Shown here piece by piece: positions 52,971 through 61,700 of a stretch of 64,000 nucleotides of DNA. Both the position numbers and the translations under genes were made by a program. This DNA comes from Bacteroidota bacterium (GTDB lineage Bacteria; Bacteroidota; Bacteroidia; Chitinophagales; LD1). Under the pieces are notes generated by a model, which made no database searches, was not told the origin of the DNA, and saw nothing but the letters and a program-made list of their open reading frames with translations. Every line of letters begins with the position of its first letter. Position 1 is the first letter of the stretch. The stretch covers positions 1-64,000 of the forward strand of contig JAPLES010000081.1 in NCBI GenBank assembly GCA_026391075.1, written 5' to 3'.

Positions 52971-53705
52971 TCAATCATCATCCGCTCCGGTTCCCAATGA
53001 ACTTGTTTCGTTTTCGGCAGAAAGATAGAAGGCACGTATGCGGGCAATGTCGCGCAGGAAATCAATTTTCATAATTTCTACACGGTGAATAGGCAAGCCC
53101 GTTCTGTTTTTTAAATCGTCAATCATTTGTTCGCGCGTGTCGGGTTTAATTAAATCAATACGCTCGTAAACAATCTCTTTCCAGTTTTCGTGTTCAAGCG
53201 AAAGCTGACGGTCGAGTACGATTATCATTCCAAGAATCATGGCATCGGCAATAAGAAGAACAAAGAGGCTGTGTTCCATATTGTAGATAGCACTGAAAAA
53301 TCCTTTTTCAGGCAGTATGGCTACGAAATCGTTTAAACTGGTGTTGATGTCGGCAAGGGCATTGATGATACCAATGGTAACACAGATGAAGAAGTAACCC
53401 ATTTCGCGAATAGGCACCGCAACCGTACGGTAACGCAGAATGGAGAAGATGGCAAAGAGACCAAAAGCAAAACCGAGTTTCAGTTTCAAACTGCTCAACA
53501 AAAAGCAGATAAGAAAGTTGACGGTATTGAAAAGGAAGAAGGTGAACAGGAAGTCTTTGTTTTTGTGGCGCGGGTAATAAATGAAGCGCACGAGCACTAC
53601 AATCATAATGAGATTGAGCCCGTAACGCAATAAGAAATCGGCAAGATTGCCGCTGGCAAAAATTCCTGATGCTACTACCTCAGCTACTGTATCGGTTGTT
53701 TCCAT
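52971..53705 (-). CDS. DUF4956 membrane protein
   Basis: 244 residues with several hydrophobic segments (about 29-43, 53-70, 73-90, 103-120, 145-165). A cytoplasmic C-terminal part has IHRVEIMKIDFLRDIARI, typical of DUF4956. The family is usually found next to VTC-domain proteins, as here, where the two genes overlap by 26 bp. The family role is unclear; it may handle the product of the VTC enzyme or anchor it at the membrane. Confidence 0.87.
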   Translation of the reverse strand: METTDTVAEVVASGIFASGNLADFLLRYGLNLIMIVVLVRFIYYPRHKNKDFLFTFFLFNTVNFLICFLLSSLKLKLGFAFGLFAIFSILRYRTVAVPIREMGYFFICVTIGIINALADINTSLNDFVAILPEKGFFSAIYNMEHSLFVLLIADAMILGMIIVLDRQLSLEHENWKEIVYERIDLIKPDTREQMIDDLKNRTGLPIHRVEIMKIDFLRDIARIRAFYLSAENETSSLGTGADDD

Positions 53706-54471
53706 TCTTAATTATTTTTTCGATTTTGATAAAATTGGGTTTAAAGGCGTTGTTCTTAATATCTTCCATCATGGCTACTGCCGTTGAGTATTTGCTGAAG
53801 CCCACTTCTTCAAAATTTCGTTGGTTGAAAATTTTAATAATGGGACTTCCCGTGGCACTCTTTTCTGTTTTTACTTCGGCAATAACGAGTTCGGGAAATT
53901 CTTTTTTGTTTTTAAAGTTGTCGAAGGTTACATGCAGGTCGAGCGTCAAGCGCTCGTTCATTTTTTTACTTGCCAGCGTAATGCGGTTGAAATAAATCCA
54001 CATCTTTTTTTTCAGTTGTGTTTCGTCTAACTGATGATGCGTTACCAATTTCAATTCTTCATCGGTCAATGTCAATTTCAAATCTTCCTGCTTCAGTCGT
54101 TTCTTATCGGTGCGGTTACCTTTTACTTTGTATTTAACTTCAAAAAACACGAGACCCGAATCGGAATATCTGCGATAGCGAACTTTTAAACGATTCAGCT
54201 TTCCGTTGTGATGAAATTTGTAAAGCTGGTAATCATCGGTATCAAAATACAACGACTCATAGCGAAACATCCTTCCTCCGTCAATTTCCAAAGCGTAGTA
54301 GTCTTCTTTTATCTCTTTTAAAATTTCGGCAAACTGTTCGATGTGAAAAACATACTTGGTGTCGATGCGGTTAAGCATACGCACTTCGTCTAATCCCTTT
54401 AAAGTGATTGGCGAAAAAGTGCTCAGCACGTCTTCAATCTTCTTCTCTTCTGCCTGATAATTAAACTGCAT
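53680..54471 (-). CDS. VTC-domain (polyphosphate polymerase-like) protein
   Basis: 263 residues. The domain is the catalytic tunnel fold of yeast Vtc4, which makes polyphosphate from ATP. Basic and acidic tunnel positions are visible: NRIDTKYVF (about 34-42), YESLYFDTDDY, KLNRLKVRYRRYSD, FFEVKYKVKGNRTDKKR and a late VIAEVKTE, followed by the terminal KYSTAV motif. No membrane helices or N-terminal SPX domain. Whether this bacterial member makes polyphosphate or another phosphate product is not known from sequence. It overlaps DUF4956 by 26 bp and is 1 bp from the lipoprotein gene. Confidence 0.88.
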   Translation of the reverse strand: MQFNYQAEEKKIEDVLSTFSPITLKGLDEVRMLNRIDTKYVFHIEQFAEILKEIKEDYYALEIDGGRMFRYESLYFDTDDYQLYKFHHNGKLNRLKVRYRRYSDSGLVFFEVKYKVKGNRTDKKRLKQEDLKLTLTDEELKLVTHHQLDETQLKKKMWIYFNRITLASKKMNERLTLDLHVTFDNFKNKKEFPELVIAEVKTEKSATGSPIIKIFNQRNFEEVGFSKYSTAVAMMEDIKNNAFKPNFIKIEKIIKNGNNRYSS

Positions 54472-54472
54472 T

Positions 54473-54859
54473 TCAATAGTAGTTTATCAGGTCGCGCACT
54501 TCAACAGTTTCTTTCGGCTTGTCAATAGTTACATGCACCACATCATAAGTTTGCTTGAGCGGGCAGGTATCGCATTTGCTCAACACCCAAACCGTGTAAT
54601 CGCCCGTGTGCAGATAAGGGAAAGCGTATTCGCCTGTATAGGATGAATTAGCATTCTGGTCTTCCCAGGTATTGCTGCCATACGACAGATAAACGTTCAC
54701 ACCCGATTTATAACCTGAGTCGGTGCCCGTAGTTTTGTAAGCATAAACTTTGCCGTGTATAGTTGCTTGTCCTCCATCGCCCGGTTCTTTTTTGCACGAA
54801 CTGAGCACCACAAAAAACAAAGCCGCGAGTAGAATTGAAATCTTAATTCCGTTTTTCAT
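54473..54859 (-). CDS. Small lipoprotein with a carboxypeptidase-regulatory/CnaB-like fold
   Basis: 128 residues. Lipobox FVVLSSC (Cys22) after a hydrophobic signal; the mature part starts KKEPGDGG. The remaining 100 residues look like a beta-sandwich: ATIHGKVYAYK, GVNVYLSYGS, YTGEYAFPYLHTGDYTVWV, and a last strand VEVRDLINYY. A CDTC pair (residues 95-98 or so) is notable. It is 12 bp downstream of the propeller gene and 1 bp upstream of the VTC gene, so it belongs to the operon. Function unknown. Confidence 0.8.
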   Translation of the reverse strand: MKNGIKISILLAALFFVVLSSCKKEPGDGGQATIHGKVYAYKTTGTDSGYKSGVNVYLSYGSNTWEDQNANSSYTGEYAFPYLHTGDYTVWVLSKCDTCPLKQTYDVVHVTIDKPKETVEVRDLINYY

Positions 54860-54871
54860 AAATCAGTTTTG

Positions 54872-57775
54872 TTATTGAACAATAAGTTTCGATTCAAAAA
54901 TATGATTGTCGTTTACTACTCGCAGAAAATAAATACCGTGCTGCCAGATTGAAGATTGAAGATTGAAGATTGAAGATTGGGGAATTGCAGAATAGATTTC
55001 CTTACCTAATACATCATACACTTTCAATTCGCTCTTTGTGTTTTGTGTAAACATCGAGCTGCTAACTCTGAACTCATCTCGCGAAGGATTAGGATAAACA
55101 CTTACGTTCATTTCGCTTTGTAAATCATTTATACCCGAAACGAGATTGTATTTAATCGTTAGAAAATCTTTTTGATTCGGCACATCGAAAGTTCCCCAGC
55201 CCGTTACATAAATACTTCCGTTATCGTTTAGCACCGCATTGCTTCCATCACTTGAAGTTGAGAAACCATTGAAAGAAATATGACTGAGTTCCACTCCTGC
55301 CGCTGAATATTCAACGGAGGTTCCATCTAAGTTTCTGTCGCCCAAAGTTCCGTTATCGGTTTGCCCCGTTACATAAACCACACCTGTAGCATCTACACTT
55401 ACATCGTAAGCGGCATCAAATGAATTTGCAGTGCCGTTAAAAGTTTTATCCCAATCTTTGTTTCCTGTGGTGCTGTATTTAACGGTAACATAATCTTCAT
55501 TCACTGCAGAAGTAGCATCCACATCTACCGAGCCCGCGATATAAATATTTCCTAAAGCATCAACAGTCATGTTGTTTACATCATCATCGCCATTTCCTGA
55601 ACCGTTATACAATTGCAACCACTGTTGTGTGCCCGCGCTGTTGTATTGAATAGTAAGTAAATCAATATTAGTAGCACTCGTTCCATCGCGGTCGCTTTTT
55701 GCCGCGACAATTACATTGCTGTTGTTATCTACTTTAATTTTCACCAGCACATCATCACCAAGATTTGAAACGTAAGTAGCAAATGAAGTAGCAGCCCCAT
55801 TAGCCGAAACATATTTCATTACCTGAATATCATAGTCGGTTCCGTTCCATGTTTTACCCGCAACAAATGCATTGCCCGCGTTATCAAGTGCAATGGAAGC
55901 GGCTTTGTCATCGGCATTACTTGTGCCGTTAAAAAATTTTACCCATTGCAGTGCACCTGCTGCGCTATACTTCAGGGTTATAAAATCGTTGTTGGTTAAG
56001 AGCGTAGCATCGTTATCGGCAACTCCTGTTACATAAATATTTCCCGAAGCATCAACGGCTAAATCGCTCGCGGTTTCATCGGTGGTAAGTCCTGCATCGT
56101 AGTTTCTTGTCCAGATGGTATCGCCTGCAGGATTGTATTTAATAATGAAGATATCGTAGTTGTTTGCAGCGTTTTTACTTCTGCCCGCTACATAAATATT
56201 TCCTGAGCCATCTGGCGCAATACCTATAGGTTCATCGGTATCGCTGTTAGGGCCATTCAATGTTTTTGTCCAGACTTTATTTCCGGCAACATCATATTTA
56301 ATGGTGCAGAAATTTCGGTCTTCGCCATATACATAAGTATAGCCCGTGCTGTAAAGCACACCACTGCTCATGCAAAGAGCAACTCCTTTCTCAGTAAATT
56401 CTCCACTGCCGTTATAAGTTTTGTTGAACTGCAATGTGCCTGTATTATCGTGTTCAACCAATGCCGCATCTTTCATACCCGTTGAATTTACCAGTGCGCC
56501 AACGGTGTAAATATTTCCCGAAGCATCAAACAGACTCGCAGAACCGTTATCATCAACATTTGAATTGCCGCCAATGATTTTTACAAATTGTTCGGCACCA
56601 AGTCCGTTGTATTTCAAAATCAGCATATCGTTGTTCGTAGTTACAGAAGCTGAAACGTTTACAGTTCCGGTAACAATAGTTACATCACTTGCATTTACGG
56701 TAATATGATTTGCGCTTTCATTCTTTCCATTCGCATTGGCATAAGCCGTTGACCAAAGCTGCGCACCGTTTGATGGCGCATAAGCCACGGTTTGAATATC
56801 GGTTTGAAAGCCGTTGTTCTTGGTTCCTGTTACTACAACTTCATTTTCGTTACCCGCAATATCTGTTGCCTGGTCATCACCATTCGAATCAAAAATTTTG
56901 TAAGTACTCCATCCGTTTGCGCCATTCGCTGCAAGATATTTCATGGTCAAATAATCATCATCGTTTCCATTATTTGAGCGACCCGTTACATACACATCGC
57001 CTGTAGCATCTACATAAACACCTGTGGCGCGGTCGGTCTTTCCTGCCTGGTCGAGTGTTATTGTCCATTGCGCCACCAGCGAAGAATTGTATTTAATGGT
57101 AGCGTAATCATCTTTATTAGAAGTAGTTTTCGATTTGCCCGTAACCACAACATTTCCCGAAACATCAATTGCCACATCGGCCAGCACATCATCTAAACTA
57201 TTTGCACCGTTGAAAAAAGCAGTGGCTTGTTGTGCGCCTGCCGAAGAATATTTTACCACGATGTAATCGTTATTCAAATTGGTATTGTATCCGTATCCGG
57301 CAATGAACACATTGCCCGAAGCATCGGCAACCACAGCTACACCATAGTCATCTAGGTGAGCGGTGTAATCAAAAGATTGTAACCACAATGAATCTCCATT
57401 CGCGTTATACTCCGCTACTGTAAGGTCTTTACCGTTTAATGTTTTACTCGTTCCACCAACAACAATATGACCGCTGTTATCGAAACAAAGCGAACTGATT
57501 TCATCGTTACCATTACCTGTGCCGTCATACGTTCTTGTCCAAAGCGTATCGCCTGATAAATTGTATTTAATCAGCAAAAAATCTTTTCCGTTTCCGGCAT
57601 TCATAGTATAACCGCCTGCATAAAAATTTCCTGCGCCATCAGTAATTACTGCGTTCAGTTTATCAGAGTTATCGCCTGTGCCAGCAAGCGATGTAGCCCA
57701 CTGCTGGGTTAGGTTTTGTGAATGCGCAAAAATACATGTAAGAACTGCGAAGCAGAAGAGTAATGATTTTTTCAT
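54872..57775 (-). CDS. T9SS-sorted protein with SBBP-like propeller repeats
   Basis: 967 residues. Signal peptide (KSLLFCFAVLTCIFAHS). About 15 repeats of roughly 50 residues (20-880) share the pattern DGAGNFYAGGYT, KYNxxGDTLWTRTYDGTGNGNDE, as in SBBP repeats that fold as beta-propellers. The type A sorting domain starts near NVSVYPNPSRDEFRV and ends with KLIVQ. Within it, the stretch IFNLQSSIW is encoded by a heptad array (54946-54980). First gene of the VTC/DUF4956 operon, with a good promoter 33 bp upstream. How a surface protein serves this unit is not known. Confidence 0.88.
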   Translation of the reverse strand: MKKSLLFCFAVLTCIFAHSQNLTQQWATSLAGTGDNSDKLNAVITDGAGNFYAGGYTMNAGNGKDFLLIKYNLSGDTLWTRTYDGTGNGNDEISSLCFDNSGHIVVGGTSKTLNGKDLTVAEYNANGDSLWLQSFDYTAHLDDYGVAVVADASGNVFIAGYGYNTNLNNDYIVVKYSSAGAQQATAFFNGANSLDDVLADVAIDVSGNVVVTGKSKTTSNKDDYATIKYNSSLVAQWTITLDQAGKTDRATGVYVDATGDVYVTGRSNNGNDDDYLTMKYLAANGANGWSTYKIFDSNGDDQATDIAGNENEVVVTGTKNNGFQTDIQTVAYAPSNGAQLWSTAYANANGKNESANHITVNASDVTIVTGTVNVSASVTTNNDMLILKYNGLGAEQFVKIIGGNSNVDDNGSASLFDASGNIYTVGALVNSTGMKDAALVEHDNTGTLQFNKTYNGSGEFTEKGVALCMSSGVLYSTGYTYVYGEDRNFCTIKYDVAGNKVWTKTLNGPNSDTDEPIGIAPDGSGNIYVAGRSKNAANNYDIFIIKYNPAGDTIWTRNYDAGLTTDETASDLAVDASGNIYVTGVADNDATLLTNNDFITLKYSAAGALQWVKFFNGTSNADDKAASIALDNAGNAFVAGKTWNGTDYDIQVMKYVSANGAATSFATYVSNLGDDVLVKIKVDNNSNVIVAAKSDRDGTSATNIDLLTIQYNSAGTQQWLQLYNGSGNGDDDVNNMTVDALGNIYIAGSVDVDATSAVNEDYVTVKYSTTGNKDWDKTFNGTANSFDAAYDVSVDATGVVYVTGQTDNGTLGDRNLDGTSVEYSAAGVELSHISFNGFSTSSDGSNAVLNDNGSIYVTGWGTFDVPNQKDFLTIKYNLVSGINDLQSEMNVSVYPNPSRDEFRVSSSMFTQNTKSELKVYDVLGKEIYSAIPQSSIFNLQSSIWQHGIYFLRVVNDNHIFESKLIVQ
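54946..54980 (+). repeat. Heptad array inside a T9SS sorting domain
   Basis: Four perfect copies of AGATTGA and a fifth AGATTGG. The array is in frame and codes for part of the sorting domain. Confidence 0.9.
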
Positions 57776-57807
57776 AGCGATTTAATATTCGTGTAACAGA
57801 TACGTTT

Positions 57808-57836
57808 CGAAAATAGTAATTGTTCAAGGCGGGCAA
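57808..57836 (-). promoter_or_regulatory. Promoter of the VTC/DUF4956 operon
   Basis: On the minus strand TTG (57834-57836), an 18-bp spacer and TATTTTCG (57808-57815, one base from consensus), 32 bp before the ATG of the propeller gene. Confidence 0.55.
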
Positions 57837-57912
57837 AACCATTACACTTCTGTGCGAATGATTTCAAACTGTTCATGAGATTAAGATTTTTCTATCTTGC
57901 TTTTAGTTCCCT

Positions 57913-58470
57913 ATGGAAAACAATTCGAAAGCATATACCGATAACCAAAAAGATGTGGCGAAGTTTTTTGCGAAGCTGCTCGTTATTTGGGTTTCGTGGA
58001 AAGTAATTCTGTTTGCGTTGGGTGTAGAAAGCAAACCAATCAGCGAAAGATTTTTTCCGCGGGTAAGCACCGAGTGGGAATACCTCAATAATGAAGTTCG
58101 TTGGATTGTATTAGATGGTGCCGAAACAGTACTTAATGCATTAGGTTACTCCACCGAAAACAGCGGCTACCTCCTCAACATAAAAGATAAACAAGGCATT
58201 GCACTTGGCAATTACTGCCTCGGCTTTCAACTGATGTATTATTTCATTATGCTAGTAATTATTGCGCCATTCGGTTTCATCAAAAAAATTCTTGCATCTG
58301 TTTCGGGTATTTTCATCACCATCTTTTTAAACATCTTTCGCATAGCTGCGCTTTGCTGGTTAGTGGTTTTTCATCCCTCCTTAATGGCTATCAGCCACGA
58401 TTATATTTTCAATATAGTTGTGCTGGGTGTACTGATGGTGTTTTATTTTTTTCTGGTTCGTAAAAAGTAA
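57913..58470 (+). CDS. Exosortase/archaeosortase-family protein
   Basis: 185 residues with several membrane segments (about 20-38, 104-120, 124-152, 165-181). Catalytic residues of the family are in place: Cys102 in GNYCLGFQL, Arg143 in NIFRIAALC and His162 in SHDYIFN. Exosortases cut and transfer proteins that carry a C-terminal tripartite signal. The short form suits the Bacteroidota XrtF/XrtN-like groups; the exact group is not certain. No matching substrate or XrtF-associated gene is visible nearby. It is 50 bp upstream of mtgA on the same strand. Confidence 0.87.
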   Translation: MENNSKAYTDNQKDVAKFFAKLLVIWVSWKVILFALGVESKPISERFFPRVSTEWEYLNNEVRWIVLDGAETVLNALGYSTENSGYLLNIKDKQGIALGNYCLGFQLMYYFIMLVIIAPFGFIKKILASVSGIFITIFLNIFRIAALCWLVVFHPSLMAISHDYIFNIVVLGVLMVFYFFLVRKK

Positions 58471-58520
58471 AACCGTTTCTTCCTTTCGCTGCTTTGTTAT
58501 TTTAGCCGCAACAGAATTTC

Positions 58521-59237
58521 ATGCTCAAAAAAATTCGTCAGTTCCTTTTCAAAGCCATGTTATGGTTCTTGGGTATTACCATAGGCGCGGTTATTCTGTT
58601 TCGTTTTGTTCCCGTGCCGTTTACGCTTTTAATGGTACAGCGCTGTGTGGAGCAGAAATTTGATTCCAAAGATTTGAAGTTGAAAAAAGACTGGGTTGAC
58701 CTCAAAGACATTTCTAACAAAATGCAGTTAGCGGTGGTTTGCAGCGAAGACCAAAACTTTCTTTTCCACCACGGTTTCGATTTCAATGCGATTGAGAAGG
58801 CGATGAAGTACAACGAGAAGCAACAGAAAAGAAAGAAGCACCGCACCAACGGAGCTTCCACCATTTCGCAGCAAACTGCCAAGAATGCTTTTCTATTTCC
58901 CGCCCGAAATTTTATTCGCAAAGGTTTGGAAGTTTACTTCACCGCACTTATCGAAATTTTTTGGAGCAAACAGCGCATCATGGAAGTTTACCTAAACGTA
59001 ATTGAAATGGGTGATGGCATTTACGGAGTAGAAGCCGCCTCGCAAAATTATTTTCATAATCACGCCAAAAATTTATCGCAGGGTGAAGCAGCTTTGATTG
59101 CCGCTTGCCTACCTAATCCTGTTAAGTTTAACGCAGGCGCACCAACCGCATTCGTTTTAAAACGTCAGGCATTTATTAGCAACCAAATGAATTTGTGGGG
59201 CGGTGTATTGAATTACGATATGGGGGAGGACGATTGA
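58521..59237 (+). CDS. mtgA: Monofunctional peptidoglycan glycosyltransferase
   Basis: 238 residues of glycosyltransferase family 51. It polymerises lipid II into glycan strands. One N-terminal membrane segment (about 12-32). Family motifs are SEDQNFLFHHGFDF with the catalytic Glu (EDQNF), GASTISQQTAKNAFL, RKGLEVYFTALIEIFWSKQRIMEVYLNV and GVEAASQNYF. No transpeptidase domain follows. A TATTTTAG box precedes the start. Confidence 0.95.
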   Translation: MLKKIRQFLFKAMLWFLGITIGAVILFRFVPVPFTLLMVQRCVEQKFDSKDLKLKKDWVDLKDISNKMQLAVVCSEDQNFLFHHGFDFNAIEKAMKYNEKQQKRKKHRTNGASTISQQTAKNAFLFPARNFIRKGLEVYFTALIEIFWSKQRIMEVYLNVIEMGDGIYGVEAASQNYFHNHAKNLSQGEAALIAACLPNPVKFNAGAPTAFVLKRQAFISNQMNLWGGVLNYDMGEDD

Positions 59238-59260
59238 GAAAATGAACTGACGTTAAATTA

Positions 59261-59268
59261 TATTTTTG
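59261..59268 (+). promoter_or_regulatory. -7 promoter box for the S41 peptidase gene
   Basis: TATTTTTG followed by CC, an exact TAnnTTTG match 17 bp before the ATG. A TTG lies 24 bp upstream (59234), farther than usual. Confidence 0.55.
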
Positions 59269-59285
59269 CCGCCTCAAATTTACTA

Positions 59286-60917
59286 ATGAACCAAGCTGAC
59301 GAACAACTACCGCCTAACTCTTTCCGCAAACAAGTTTCTTCGAACCCCTACACTCCTTTTATATATGCTCTCATTTTGGCCTTTGGCGTAATGCTGGGTT
59401 TTGTGGTTAACACCATTACCAACGGCAAACAAACCATTGCCCGTGGCAGTTACGATAAAATTTTAGACATACTCAACTACATTGATGTAAAGTATGTAGA
59501 TACCACCAACCGCACGCAGTTAATGGATAAAACCATTGACAAAATACTCTCGAACCTCGACCCGCATTCGGTTTACATTCCTGCAAGCGACCTTATCGAA
59601 ACCAACGAATCGCTCGAAGGAAATTTTGAGGGTGTGGGAATCGAATTTTTTATTGTGCAGGATACAATCACCGTAGTTACTGCCATTTCCGGTGGGCCTT
59701 CAGAAACCGTGGGCATAAAAGCGGGTGACCGAATAATTAAAATTAACGACAGCATTGTTGCCGGAATAAAAATAAAAGACACGGAAGTAAAACATCGACT
59801 GCGCGGGCCAAAAGCTACCAAGGTAAGAGTTGCTATTCTTAGAAGCGGCATGAGTAAGTTGCTCGATTTTGAAATTACCCGCGCGCAAATTCCTCTCTAT
59901 AGTATTGAAGCTGCATTTATGTTGAATGCAGAAGTAGGATACATCCGTATCAATACTTTCAGTTCTACCACACACAAAGAATTTGTGCAGAAATTTTCTG
60001 AACTCAAAGAGAAAGGTTTGAAAAAATTAGTGCTCGACCTGCGCGATAACCCCGGTGGATATTTACAAGCAGCCACCATGCTTGCCGATGAATTTATTTC
60101 GGGCGAAAAATTATTGGTGTACACGAAAGGCAAAGCATATGAACGTCAGGATTATTTAGCCAACAAGGAAGGCTTGTTCGAAAAAGGCGATTTAGTGGTG
60201 CTCATCAATCAGGGCTCGGCAAGTGCCAGTGAAATTCTTGCGGGTGCTGTGCAGGATTGGGATAGAGGGACTATCATCGGCAGAACATCTTTCGGCAAAG
60301 GTTTGGTGCAGGAGCAATATGAATTGCGCGATGGCTCGGCTATTCGCTTAACCATTGCACGCTACTACACACCTTCGGGTCGTAGCATTCAGCGTTCTTA
60401 TGAAAAAGGAAATGAAGAATACTACAACGATATTTACGAGCGTTACATGCGTGGCGAATTTGTGCATGAAGATTCTATTCATTCAAAAGATACTACGGTT
60501 TACAAAACTGCGAAAGGCAGAAGAGTATTTGGCGGTGGCGGAATTCGTCCTGATATTTTTGTGCCTATTGATACATCAGGCGAAAACGAAGGATTCTACA
60601 CACTTCTTTCTTCTGCCCGCGAATTCGTTTACAAATATTTTTCGCAGCATGCCGAAAAGTTGAGTAGCTACAAAACCAAAGAAAATTTCAGTAACCAATT
60701 TGAAGTAACCAGCGAAATGATGAATGATTTTTATGCTTTTGCCGAAGCCAAAGGCTTAAAACGCGATGCTGCAAAAGAGAAGAAATACGAAGCCAAACTA
60801 AAGTTGAACCTCAAAGCTTTCATAGCTAAACAACTCTGGAAAATGGATGGCTATTACTACATAGCCAATACAGATGACAAAGTGCTGAAAGTGGCTATGG
60901 AAAAATTAACGAACTGA
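59286..60917 (+). CDS. Carboxyl-terminal processing peptidase, S41 family
   Basis: 543 residues. A membrane anchor or signal at about 20-42 (FIYALILAFGVMLGFVVNTI). An N-terminal helical part is followed by a PDZ domain (about 85-180; GVGIEFFIVQDTITVV, AGDRIIKINDS). The protease core has TFSSTTHKEF, LDLRDNPGGYLQAA, the Ser in NQGSASASEILAGA and the Lys in TSFGKGLVQ, all catalytic in CtpA/CtpB. The C-terminal extension of about 150 residues is usual for Bacteroidota. It probably trims periplasmic proteins. Its 3' end overlaps coaE by 12 bp in convergent orientation. Confidence 0.93.
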   Translation: MNQADEQLPPNSFRKQVSSNPYTPFIYALILAFGVMLGFVVNTITNGKQTIARGSYDKILDILNYIDVKYVDTTNRTQLMDKTIDKILSNLDPHSVYIPASDLIETNESLEGNFEGVGIEFFIVQDTITVVTAISGGPSETVGIKAGDRIIKINDSIVAGIKIKDTEVKHRLRGPKATKVRVAILRSGMSKLLDFEITRAQIPLYSIEAAFMLNAEVGYIRINTFSSTTHKEFVQKFSELKEKGLKKLVLDLRDNPGGYLQAATMLADEFISGEKLLVYTKGKAYERQDYLANKEGLFEKGDLVVLINQGSASASEILAGAVQDWDRGTIIGRTSFGKGLVQEQYELRDGSAIRLTIARYYTPSGRSIQRSYEKGNEEYYNDIYERYMRGEFVHEDSIHSKDTTVYKTAKGRRVFGGGGIRPDIFVPIDTSGENEGFYTLLSSAREFVYKYFSQHAEKLSSYKTKENFSNQFEVTSEMMNDFYAFAEAKGLKRDAAKEKKYEAKLKLNLKAFIAKQLWKMDGYYYIANTDDKVLKVAMEKLTN

Positions 60918-61505
60918 TTCTAACAAGCTTTGATGAATCTTCTCCACCTGTTTTTGTAAATAGGCAGTGTCCTTGTTGTTACGAATAACAAAATCGGCCA
61001 ACCTAATTTTTTTCGCTTCAGAAATTTGATTACGCACCCGCGCCATTACTTCCTCGGTAGAAACTTGGTCCCGCTCACTCACGCGCTTCATGCGCAAATC
61101 TAAAGGCGCAGTCACCACAATAAGTTTATCGAGCTTCTTGCTTGAACCGCTTTCAATCAACAGAGCAGCTTCTTTCAAAATATACGGAACCAGTTTCACG
61201 CGCTGCTCTTCTGCCCATCGTTCATTATCATGAAACACCGCAGGATGCACCAGCGAGTTTAAAATCATCAAGAGCGGTTTATTATTAAACACCTTATCGG
61301 CTAAAATTTTGCGGTTCAGCTTTCCGTTTTCATAAACATCCTCTCCAAAATTTTTCTTGATTTCATCAATCAGATAATGCTCGTGCTGCATTAAAAACTT
61401 CGCGCGTTCATCGGCATAGTAAACCGGAATGCCCAACTGCTCAAACATTTTACAGGCAGTAGTTTTGCCGCTGCCTATTCCTCCGGTAATTCCAACTTTA
61501 AGCAC
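60906..61505 (-). CDS. coaE: Dephospho-CoA kinase
   Basis: 199 residues from the GTG at 61505, which gives the usual start LKVGITGGIGSGKTTACKMF. A TTG at 61532 would add nine residues (KRKIIHHQV) not usual in the family. It phosphorylates the 3'-OH of the ribose in dephospho-CoA, the last step of CoA synthesis. P-loop GGIGSGKT, YYADERAKFLM, HPAVF and the lid region RVSERDQVSTEEVMARVRNQI are present. In Bacteroidota coaE often follows yajC in one operon; here an inverted repeat element lies between them. Confidence 0.94.
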   Translation of the reverse strand: MLKVGITGGIGSGKTTACKMFEQLGIPVYYADERAKFLMQHEHYLIDEIKKNFGEDVYENGKLNRKILADKVFNNKPLLMILNSLVHPAVFHDNERWAEEQRVKLVPYILKEAALLIESGSSKKLDKLIVVTAPLDLRMKRVSERDQVSTEEVMARVRNQISEAKKIRLADFVIRNNKDTAYLQKQVEKIHQSLLESVR

Positions 61506-61611
61506 TTGATGGTGTATTATTTTGCGTTTCAAAGGAAGGTGGTTTTTCTTTAAACGAAAAACAGTCCTTTAAAATTGTGCGAAAGAGAGTTATAATGAGA
61601 AAGGGGTGTGT

Positions 61612-61675
61612 TGTCACCCTGAGCTTGTCGAAGGGTTTTGAAAGAGAACGATGCTTCGACAAGCTCAGCATGACA
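61612..61675. repeat. Inverted repeat element with SLSKG-type words
   Basis: The left arm (61612-61634) and right arm (61653-61675) are inverse copies with two mismatches in 22, each built on GAGCTTGTCGAAG. Frames through it read VTLSLSKGF and FDKLSM, peptides I know as a signature of this interspersed repeat in many bacterial genomes. It sits between yajC and coaE. Confidence 0.85.
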
Positions 61676-61700
61676 TTCTCTTATCGCAAATCAAATTGTA

